From Roseiarcus sp050010035 (lineage in GTDB: Bacteria; Pseudomonadota; Alphaproteobacteria; Rhizobiales; Beijerinckiaceae): a stretch of 64,000 nt of DNA. The notes beneath the pieces are model-generated. The model saw only the letters and a program-made list of their open reading frames with translations. It was not told the origin of the DNA and did not search any database. Positions within the stretch are counted from its first letter, which is position 1. Every line of letters begins with the position of its first letter. Location: positions 49,587 through 113,586 of the forward strand of contig JBEKLU010000002.1 in assembly GCA_050010035.1 (NCBI GenBank). Reading direction: 5' to 3'. Positions 43,901 to 51,400 of this stretch are shown piece after piece. The translations under genes were made by a program, and so were the position numbers.

Positions 43901-46587
43901 CTCGCTTTGACGAGCGCGTCGTCGATCGCGAGCGCGGCGTTGTATTGCGCCAGCGCGCCGTCGAGATCGCCTTGATCGCTGAGAATGGCGCCGATGAGAT
44001 TGTCGGTGACGGCGAGGTTGCGTTGCCCGACCGCATTGGCGGGCGCCGCCGCGACCACTGGCGCGAGCGTGGCGTAGGACTGGCGCGCAAGCGTCAGCGC
44101 GCCGGCCGAATCGCCGAAATCGCGCAACGTTATCGCGCTCTCGGTCTCCGCCGCCGCGACGCTCGCCGTCAGGTCGGGCGTCGATTCGCCGGAACTGGCG
44201 AGCTGCTGTTGCAGCGCGCGCGCGCGGTCGAGCACGTCCTGGACGATCGCCACCGGCATGCCGGTGGCGCTGCGGAAGCGCTTCGCGAGGTCGAAGACGA
44301 GATCGTTGGCTGTCTTGGTGGCCAGATTCAGCGCGGTCTGGGCCCGGTCGCGTTGCGCTTGCGCGTCGGTGCGCGCCGTGTCCGCGGCCCGCCACTGCCA
44401 GCCCGCCAGCGCCGCCAGCGCCAGCGCCGCGACGAGGCCGATCCCGGTGCGCCGGGCGATGCGCTGGTTGGCGGCGGCGATCGCCTGGGCGTCGGCGAGG
44501 CGGCGCTGCTGCTCCTGGCGCTCATGGTCGCGCCGCGCCGCGGCGGCGGCGCTCGCCGCGGCGACGAAATCGCGCGTCGCCTGGGAAGCCTCGGCGCCGT
44601 AGCGCTCGACGTAGCGCTCGGCGCCGTCGAGCAGCGCGGGGGAAATGTCGAGATGGCGCGCCTTGTCTTCGCTCGGCGCCTCCGCCCATTCGCGCGCGAT
44701 CGGCTCCAGCGCGTGGCGCACGCGAATGAGGTGGGCGGCCTCGCCGATGATCGCCACCGCCTCGGGCCAGATGCGCAACAGCGCCTCGTGCGTCGGGCGC
44801 ACGCGTTGGCTCGCGGCGTCGCCTTCGGCGGTGAGCAGGCGCTTGGCGACGAAGGCTTCGACGAGCGCCGTGCGCTCGGGGCGCCCCTTCTCGAAGCGGG
44901 GGCGATCGAGCGCGCCGATCACGGGCGCCGGCGCGCCGGTCAGCGGATCGGCGGCGACGTCGCGCACCAGCCCCGCGATCAGGTCCGGCAGTTGCCCGCG
45001 CGCGGCCGGCTCGAGGCCGGCGAGCGCCTCGTTGGCGGTTTCCGTCACCGCCTCGTCCATGCCGCGATAATCGGCGAAGCGCAGCAAGCCGTCGCCGCGC
45101 GCCGCCTCCGCCGCGCTGAGGCGCGAAAGCGTCATCTGCAGCAGCGGCAGCGCGTCGCCGCCGCGCGCGTCGGCGACCAATTGCGCAGCGAGCGAGTGTC
45201 CGTCCTTCTGCTCGAAGGCGAGCGGCGGATCGCATAAGGCGACGGGCCGCGTCGTCATGTCCTCGAGCTCGCTCGACGTCGGCGGCAGCAGATCGAGGGT
45301 CGCGCCGGCGTCGCGCAAGGCGACCAGCGCGTCGATCGACTGGAAACGCGCGTAGGCGTCGGAGCGCAGCGCTATGACGATCGTCGCGACGCGATGGCGG
45401 GCGAGGGCCGAAAGCAGCGCGCAAAAGCGCTGGGCGAGCCCGGCCTCGGTCTCGATCAGCAACCGTTCGGCCTGGTCGACGCCGAGGAGCAGGCGCGCCG
45501 GACGCGGCGCCTCGAATTTCTCCGCCGCCTGGCGCGCGAGCGCGGCCCTTTCGAGCGCCTCGCGCAGCGGCGCGACGGCCGCGTCCGGATCGCCCGCCAA
45601 TTGCTTGGCGAGCAGTTCGGCGGCGCGAAACGGCCCTCGCGCCAGCTCCGGCCCGAGCGCCTCGGCGGCGAGCAGGCTTTCGGCGAGGGAAAGGAACGGG
45701 TCGGCGCCGGGGATCGTCAGCGCGCGCCGCCACAGGTCGATTTCGGGAAAGACGCCGGGCAGGACGAGGCGCGGCGCGAGGCCGGCGCGCAGCAGCGACG
45801 ATTTGCCCGAGCCGCTGGCGCCGATGATGAGCAGGAAGGGCGCGCGACGCGCCTCGTCGGGCGGCGCCTCGAGTTCGCGCAGGCGGCGGATCGCCTGGTC
45901 GACGACGACGCCGCGGCCGAAGAACACGTTTTGGCGGCTCTCGTCGAAGGCCGCGAGGCCGGGGAACGGCGAGCCGAGGCGCGCGCGGTCCCACACCGCG
46001 CCCTTGGCGACGAAGCCGCGCCGCGCCAGCCATTGGCGCAGGCAGTCCTCGACCTTGCCGGCGAATTCGTCGGTGGTGGAGAATTCCTGGAACGCGGCGA
46101 GGAATTCGCCGGAGCGGGTGCGGAACCACTTTTCGAAAAAATCGGTCAGCCGGCGCCACTGCGCTTCGATTTCGGCGCGGTCGCTCGCATCCAGGGCGAC
46201 GAGCGGCGCGTGCGGCCGGCGAAAGACGTAGATATCCGGTACGCCGTGGCCCTCGCGCCGCGCCTCGATCGCGCTCAAGACTTCGTAAGCGGTTCCGCTG
46301 GGGTAGGGCTCGCCCGTCGGCATGGGCGGAAATTGCGCCGGCAGCGGCGAGCCGAGCCGGGCGCCGAAGATCGCCACCACCAGATCGCAGGCCGCCGCCT
46401 CGGGGATCTGGGTCTGGAAGGTTTCGTGCGAAGAATAGTAGCGCGTTTCCCAGCGGATGGTTCGGATGCGCGCCCGCCCGGCGAATTCGGCGTTGAGCCG
46501 CTCGACGACGAAATCGACGCGCTCGCGCTCGCTCTGCACGTCGCCGGGCGAGGAGACGAAAAGATTGAGGACCGTCTCGCCCGCCAT
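40984..46587 (-). CDS. Giant DUF4062-nSTAND1 NTPase with transmembrane helix and long TPR tail
   Basis: The 1867-residue protein is one uninterrupted frame. Residues 1-150 are a DUF4062-type sensor/effector domain (TVLNLFVSSPGDVQSERERVDFVVERL...CDLVVAIFGARLGSPLP). Residues 205-690 are a novel STAND NTPase 1 module: FPGLAAFDESRQNVFFGRG entry, Walker A GASGSGKSS (256-264), Walker B LLLGVDQAERLL (366-377), arginine-rich sensor IALRSDAYARF and helical VRPTHEALLRIWPEAV winged-helix region. A single membrane helix (about 714-731, GIGLVAALALAALAGW) precedes about 1,100 residues of TPR-like repeats with spacing near 50 residues (units such as DQGDLDGALAQYNAALAI). STAND proteins oligomerise on ligand binding and drive immunity or signalling. 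Neighbours are a trypsin/PDZ gene 34 bp downstream and a divergent aldo/keto reductase. The trigger is unknown. Confidence 0.88.
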   Translation of the reverse strand: MAGETVLNLFVSSPGDVQSERERVDFVVERLNAEFAGRARIRTIRWETRYYSSHETFQTQIPEAAACDLVVAIFGARLGSPLPAQFPPMPTGEPYPSGTAYEVLSAIEARREGHGVPDIYVFRRPHAPLVALDASDRAEIEAQWRRLTDFFEKWFRTRSGEFLAAFQEFSTTDEFAGKVEDCLRQWLARRGFVAKGAVWDRARLGSPFPGLAAFDESRQNVFFGRGVVVDQAIRRLRELEAPPDEARRAPFLLIIGASGSGKSSLLRAGLAPRLVLPGVFPEIDLWRRALTIPGADPFLSLAESLLAAEALGPELARGPFRAAELLAKQLAGDPDAAVAPLREALERAALARQAAEKFEAPRPARLLLGVDQAERLLIETEAGLAQRFCALLSALARHRVATIVIALRSDAYARFQSIDALVALRDAGATLDLLPPTSSELEDMTTRPVALCDPPLAFEQKDGHSLAAQLVADARGGDALPLLQMTLSRLSAAEAARGDGLLRFADYRGMDEAVTETANEALAGLEPAARGQLPDLIAGLVRDVAADPLTGAPAPVIGALDRPRFEKGRPERTALVEAFVAKRLLTAEGDAASQRVRPTHEALLRIWPEAVAIIGEAAHLIRVRHALEPIAREWAEAPSEDKARHLDISPALLDGAERYVERYGAEASQATRDFVAAASAAAAARRDHERQEQQRRLADAQAIAAANQRIARRTGIGLVAALALAALAGWQWRAADTARTDAQAQRDRAQTALNLATKTANDLVFDLAKRFRSATGMPVAIVQDVLDRARALQQQLASSGESTPDLTASVAAAETESAITLRDFGDSAGALTLARQSYATLAPVVAAAPANAVGQRNLAVTDNLIGAILSDQGDLDGALAQYNAALAIDDALVKASPNDPALLREQSIALDNVAKVQKARNDLPDALQAFRDGLALSQQLAAASPADATLQRDVAVAYTNIGDVETTQGQVASALDDYRQAQAIFAKLSAAAPNDGGLKGDVALADLKVGDALEQLGQNDAAFVALQDSTTLRRALAQAAPDNATAQSDYAAAEVELGLVELKRGDAGADAALRDALSIASALSAHDAANATLKRLVSLADEGVGKSLLAQGDLPDALDSFKQGQAIAVALAAQAPKDAVPAQDVVLGAMEIGDVEKGLNDAADAETDYQSALAGAQKLIAGDPTNAIFQDYAVAANLALGDVAKARGDAKSALADYSQALSLAKALTAKDASDAAWRRDVVASDYHIGALTLAGGDTDGALANLGEAQTLASALVAADASDTDSQYDLAEVDEEIAQALSVKGDDAGALAAMGEAQTACQALVAKAPADARFVAALGAMFVSLGDLDAKAKRSNDAIAAYRQGIAVFSKRAADTPKDFTAADGLAVAQDHLRLALRNAGDAQGALAAAQAAYQARQSIVALEPTSAAAQSNLSVAAAHVGFALEQTNDLNDAIGVYREGVAAAKAEGALANSPPGWSQDVATAEQWLGMALEAAKDGDDALAAYQDGAKALAAMPAGDPPDAAWRILLAGLDSHIGVLLKARNDLADALAADRTAETLLSAAAAKGAPSVEDSLAAVKEAIALVLYAQNDAADATAAYAQAIPLRKALAQQAPSDANLRALAGDELGVCVANTAAGAAVCQDAANDSRQAASHAPDDANAEFALHASLNALGAAQAQAGDSAGAEATLRESLALATAWAAKAPTDARWRFGVEIAAERLGLVQSAAKAYDDALVSFVAARDAAAALVALAKTNAAWTASLARVVGEIGGVAYAELLAKNYASAQAALDKATPASPDQNWLDLIRAACLMFQGQADAARALFLKHSGENTLGKSWQQATTDFFAKLRANGQSDPLMDQIQAAFAAPK

Positions 46588-46798
46588 CGTCCGCGCCTCT
46601 CCGTCAGGGTCGCGCGGACGATAGCGGCGGCGGGCGCCGGCCGCAAGGAAAGGGCGTGCGCGATAGTGTCTCAGCTCGAATTTCGGCGTAATGTCGAAAA
46701 GCTCGCAAATGGACCGGCGGCGAGGTTCTCGAATTCACTCGTCGAATGGCGATCGGCGCCGGTCGTGTTCCGCTAACTCGCGCCTCCAGGAGCGTCGC

Positions 46799-47842
46799 TT
46801 GACCTATCTGCCTTCGCCCTCGCGCTACGACGCGATGATCTACAACCGATGCGGGCGCAGCGGCTTGCGTCTGCCGGCGATTTCGCTCGGTCTTTGGCAC
46901 AATTTCGGGACCGATCGGCCCGCCGACACGGCGCGGGCGATCTGTCGGCGGGCGTTCGATCTCGGCGTCACCCATTTCGATCTCGCCAACAACTACGGTC
47001 CGCCGCCCGGCAGCGCCGAGATCGCCTTCGGCGAAATTCTGCGCGGCGATTTCCGGGACCTGCGCGACGAACTCGTCATTTCGACGAAGGCCGGATATCT
47101 CATGTGGCCCGGCCCTTATGGCGAATGGGGCAGTCGAAAATACCTGCTGGCGAGCCTCGACCAGAGCCTGAAGCGCCTCGGCGTCGACTATGTCGACATC
47201 TTCTATTCCCACCGCTTCGATCCGGACACGCCGCTCGAGGAGACGATGGGCGCGCTCGACAGCGCGGTGCGCCAGGGCAAGGCGCTCTACGTCGGCGTCT
47301 CCTCCTACAACGCGCGGCGCACCAAAGAGGCTGCGGCGATCCTGCGTCGCCTCGGAACCCCTTGCACCATTCATCAGCCGAGCTACTCCCTGATCAACCG
47401 TTGGATCGAGGACGACGGACTGCTCGACGCGCTCGACGCCGAGGGGATCGGCTGCATCGCGTTTTCCCCGCTCGCGCAGGGCATGCTGACCAACAAGTAT
47501 CTCGGCGGCGTTCCCAAGGACAGCCGCGCCGCCGAGGGAAGTTCGCTCGACCCCGCGTTTCTCAACGCGGCGAACATCGAGCGCGCGCGTCAACTCGACG
47601 CCATCGCCAAGCGGCGCGGCCAATCGCTCGCCCAGATGGCTCTGGCCTGGGTCTTGCGCGGCAAGAGAGTCGCCTCCGCGCTGATCGGCGCCAGCCGTCC
47701 CGAGCAGGTGAGCGAGGGCGTCGCCGCGCTGAAGAACGCCGAGTTTTCGGCTGAAGAGCTCGCCGAGATCGATCGCTACGCGGTCGACGGCGGCGTCAAC
47801 ATATGGGCTCAGTCGTCGGAGACCGCCGCGCGCAAACCCTGA
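46799..47842 (+). CDS. yghZ: Aldo/keto reductase, YghZ/Gpr-like (L-glyceraldehyde-3-phosphate reductase family)
   Basis: The 347-residue protein starts with YDAMIYNRCGRSGLRLPAISLGLWHNFGTDRP and contains GVTHFDLANNYGPPPGSAE (Asp/Tyr of the catalytic tetrad), VISTKAGYLMWPGPYGEWGSRKYLLASLDQSLKRLGVDYVDIFYSHRFDPDTP and IGASRPEQVSE. All are diagnostic of YghZ-like AKR14 enzymes, which reduce aldehydes such as methylglyoxal and L-glyceraldehyde 3-phosphate with NADPH. The start is TTG 46799, supported by CAGGAG six bases upstream and by the family's N-terminus. It is divergent from the STAND gene with about 210 bp between starts. Confidence 0.88.
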   Translation: MTYLPSPSRYDAMIYNRCGRSGLRLPAISLGLWHNFGTDRPADTARAICRRAFDLGVTHFDLANNYGPPPGSAEIAFGEILRGDFRDLRDELVISTKAGYLMWPGPYGEWGSRKYLLASLDQSLKRLGVDYVDIFYSHRFDPDTPLEETMGALDSAVRQGKALYVGVSSYNARRTKEAAAILRRLGTPCTIHQPSYSLINRWIEDDGLLDALDAEGIGCIAFSPLAQGMLTNKYLGGVPKDSRAAEGSSLDPAFLNAANIERARQLDAIAKRRGQSLAQMALAWVLRGKRVASALIGASRPEQVSEGVAALKNAEFSAEELAEIDRYAVDGGVNIWAQSSETAARKP

Positions 47843-47984
47843 CCGACGCATCGGCGTTCCCCAACCCAAAGTGTCGGCCATGCTGCGCGGCGACTTCACC
47901 AACCTGTCCGAGCGCAAGCTGACGGCGTGCTTGAACCGTCTCGGATACGATATTGAAATCAAGCTGAAGCCCGCCGCGGAGCCG
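47841..47984 (+). pseudogene. Relic of an XRE/HTH_37-type antitoxin
   Basis: In the frame starting at 47841 the sequence reads DRRIGVPQPKVSAMLRGDF and then TNLSERKLTACLNRLGYDIEIKLKPAAEP. This is the recognition-helix half and C-terminus of the HTH_37/NadS-type antitoxins (Q-P-x-V-S-x-L-x-R-G-x-F, then LNRLGxDIEIxVxPA). The N-terminal helix-turn-helix part is missing: the segment abuts the stop codon of the aldo/keto reductase gene. On the other side the frame runs on through unrelated sequence to 48341. No toxin gene (RelE/HigB type) is nearby. I take it as a gene remnant. Confidence 0.6.
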
Positions 47985-48077
47985 GACGGCGGCTATGACC
48001 GCCGCCTCCGCCTCACTCAGCCTCCCGCTCCGACAGAGTCGGTTTCTTTCGTCCGACTCGGCCCGCGCGTCCCGCCG

Positions 48078-48362
48078 TCAATCGATCGCTTCGGTGAGCG
48101 CCACCAGCGCGTTGAGCGCCTCCGAGTTCGGGCAATAAGCTTCCCAAGCCTGGTTGGTCGGATCGCGCTTCAAGTCCACCATGCAGGGCGCCCGATCGCG
48201 GCAGCTCAGGCAATGCTGCTTGAGCTTTTCGAATATTTCGCCGTAGTTGCGTTCGATCACGGGGATGTCGAGACCCAAAATCGCCATCCGACCCTTCAGA
48301 AGATCGATCCCTTGGTCGGGCGTCGTCGATTTCCCCGTTGAGCGATCATACTGGGCTTGCAT
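48078..48362 (-). CDS. DUF6455-like small cysteine-containing protein
   Basis: The 94-residue protein reads GIDLLKGRMAILGLDIPVIERNYGEIFEKLKQHCLSCRDRAPCMVDL...AYCPNSEALNALVAL. The C-x2-C-x5-C spacing plus a final AYCPN is the pattern of the DUF6455 family of alphaproteobacterial small proteins. Four cysteines suggest a metal or iron-sulfur site. The function is unknown. GGGAGGA precedes ATG 48362. It lies past the end of the glycogen operon in the same direction, with about 137 bp between, and is probably transcribed on its own. Confidence 0.75.
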   Translation of the reverse strand: MQAQYDRSTGKSTTPDQGIDLLKGRMAILGLDIPVIERNYGEIFEKLKQHCLSCRDRAPCMVDLKRDPTNQAWEAYCPNSEALNALVALTEAID

Positions 48363-48499
48363 CAAATCCTCCCACGGTCTCGGAGCGAATCTGGCTCTGA
48401 ATCGCCGGACTCGCGCAATGACATGGATCAACTGCGCCGACGGAGGGGATGAAGGCAAGCTGTCGCAGGCGCCGGCGCGCGGAAACTCACGCCGTGCGC

Positions 48500-51400
48500 T
48501 CATCGCCTCAGCGCCGCCAGCGCCGCCAGAATCTCCCGCGCCCGCGGCGCGGCGAACAGCGCCTCGACGTCGAGGGCGTGTCTGTGGCGCCAGTTCGGGC
48601 GCTCGCGGTCGGTGCCCGGCAGGTTGGCGGCGGCGCGTTCGCCCGAGAGGTCGTCGAACTGCGCGCTCGCCAGCAACGAGCCGGCGCCGGCGAGGAAGGC
48701 GTGGACGGCGGCGGCGAACGGGTCCGACATCGGCGCCGCCAGGTCCGTGTCGTCGCCGACCAGGCCGCGGCCGGCGAGGACCGCGACGAGGACGCGCTTG
48801 TCGCTCGAGCGCTCGCCGATCCGCCGTTGCGCGTCGTCGACGCTGACGAGCCCGAGAGCGAGGCGCTCCGCAATGTCGGCGCCCTGCCACCATCCCGCCA
48901 GCGTCGGTAGATCGTGAGTCGCGACGCAGGCGACGGACAGCGCGGGATAGTCGGCGGGGTTCACGAAATCGACGCCGTGCCGCTCGAACCACAGGACGCG
49001 CATCCCCAAGATGTCGGCGCGCGCCAGCGTGCCGCGAAATCCGTTGGGCACGGTGCCGAGATCCTCGCCCACCACCATGCAGGCGCGGCGCTGGCTCTCC
49101 AACGCGACGAGGCCGACGAGATCGTCGAGGGGATAGGAAAGATAGGCGCCTTCGGCGGGCTTGGCCCCGTCGGGCACGACGAAAAGCCGCGTCAGCCCCA
49201 TCGCGTGATCGATGCGCAGCATGCCGGCGTGGCGCATGTTGGCGCCGATGAGCGCGCCGAAGCCGCGCCAGCCGTCGCGCGCCGAGGCGATCGGATCGGG
49301 CGGCTGGACGTGCCAGATCTGCCCCTGTGCCGAAAACGGGTCGGGCGGCGCGCCGACGCTGACGCCCAGCGCGAGTTCGTCGGCGCGCGCCCAGCTCTCG
49401 GCGCCGTCGGGCGCCGCGCCGACGGCGAGGTCGCGATAGAGCCCAATGTCCAGCCCGGCGGCCTTGGCGCGCGCCGCCGCGCGCCCCAATTGCCGGTCAG
49501 CCAGCCATTGCGCGAATAGGGCGAAGGCGACGTCGTCGGCGCGTTCGCCCGCTTCGGCGTCGAGCGCCCCGGCTTCGGCGTCGCGCAGCGCCTGCGGCCA
49601 GCGGCGCCAGTCTTCGCCTTTTCGCTCCGCCGCGACCGCCTGAAAAATCGCAAAGCGCCTGAGCGCCTCTCCGCCCTGCGCCACGAAGCGCGCGTGGTCG
49701 GCGAAAAGCGGATCGTCCGGGCGATTGGCGCGCGCCCGCTCGAAGGCGGAAAAGCGCGCGCGCAGCGCGGCGCGCTTGATCGTCCATGCCGCGTCGTAGT
49801 CGACCGCGGCCAAGCTCGCCGCGGCGACGATCGCCCCGGCCTCGGCCGCGAGGGCGGCGTCGAGCTCGTCGTCGCACGGCAGGCCGGCGGCGTCGAGAAC
49901 GTCGATATGGATGGGATCGACGAAGCGCCGGTCGGAGGGGTGGTAGGGGCTGCACCGCGCGCGATCCGCCTCGAACATCGCGTGCAGCGGGTTGACGCCG
50001 ACGAAGGCGGCGCCGCGCCGGCCGGCCTGCTCGCCGGCGAGGCCGAGGGCGGTGAAATCGCCGATCCCCTGGTCGCCTGTGGCGCGCCGCAGGGCGTAGA
50101 GCTGGGCGGCGAGGCCGAAACGGCGGCGCAGCGCCGCCTTGGCGCCGTAAGCCTCGGGCGGCGCAATCGTCAGCGCGCATTCGACGCCGTCGAGGATGAG
50201 GCGGTGGCGGCCGATCGGCAGCTCGGGCAGGACGATTTGGCGCTCGAGAATCGCGCGCCCGTCGGCCAGGGCGAGCCGCCGCGCCTCGCCCGTCGGCGCG
50301 CGCCAGGCGAGGGTCCGCCCGTCCTGGCCGACGACGGTGGGTTCGAGGGGTCGCGCCGGCGCGGCGGGATCGGAGCGCACGGGGGCGACGAGCGGTCCGT
50401 CAAAGCGTCGGACCAGCGACAGCGGCAGGCGGCGCGCGCCGGTCTCCTCGACGAGACGGGCGAGGCTTTCGCGCGCCTCGGCCTGCGAACGCGCGGGCAG
50501 GCGCAGCGCCGCGAGCAGCGCCAGCTTGGTCTCGGTGGAGACGACGGTGCGTCGCCCCGCGACGTCCCACCACTCGGCCGATATGCCGGCGGCGGCGGCG
50601 AGGGCGTCGATCTCGCGCGCGTCGGGCGGGCGCAGCCTCGTCATGTCAGAGGGAATGTCGGCTTCCGCCAGGATCAGCGTCGCGCGCGGGCCGAGGCGCG
50701 CGCGGTCGGCGACCGGCAGGGGAGCGCCGTCGACCCTATCGTCGCCGGTGTCGACGAGCGCGCGCCAGACCTTGCCCGCCCTCGGCATGGGCAGGCCGAG
50801 CGAGGCGGCGCGCGCGCCGCGGTTGAAGGCGAGGGCGACGCGATCGACGCCGCCGGGGGCCGGCGCGGCGAGGACCGCGACGAGAACGTCGCCGTCCGGC
50901 GCCTGCCATTGCGCGGCCGAGGTCAACGGCCCCTCGGCGTCGCGCCATTCGACGTCGGGCAGGCCCGTTTCGTCGAACGGCTGGCCCGTCAGCCAGACCT
51001 GGCGGAAAAGCGCCGGATGCTCGCGCCGCGCCTTGGCGAGGCGCGCCGTGAAGGCGATCAGCGCCGCGTCGGCTCGGCTCCAGTCGATCCAGCAGATCGC
51101 GTTGTCCTGGGCGTAGGCGTTGTTGTTGCCGCGCTGGCTGTGGCCGAGCTCTGCGCCCATCGCCAGCATCGGCGTTCCCCGCGCGACGAAGGGCAGGGCG
51201 AGGAGATTGCGCACGTCGCGCGCGCGCGCCGCAAGAACCGCGGCGTCGTCGCTCGCGCCCTCGACGCCATGGTTCCACGAGAGATTCTCGTCGGCGCCGT
51301 CGCGATTCTGTTCGCCGTTCGCCTCGTTGTGCTTTTGCGCGTAGGAGACGAGATCGGCGAGGCTGAAGCCGTCGTGCGCGACGACGTAATTGACGCTTTT

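Noticed and set aside
43945..46776. Plus-strand open frames opposite the STAND gene
   Set aside because: Shadows of a protein with clear domains; no recognisable family or start signals.
47871..48341. 156-codon open frame as an intact gene
   Set aside because: Only the first 38 residues resemble a known family; the remainder is antisense to the DUF6455 gene.
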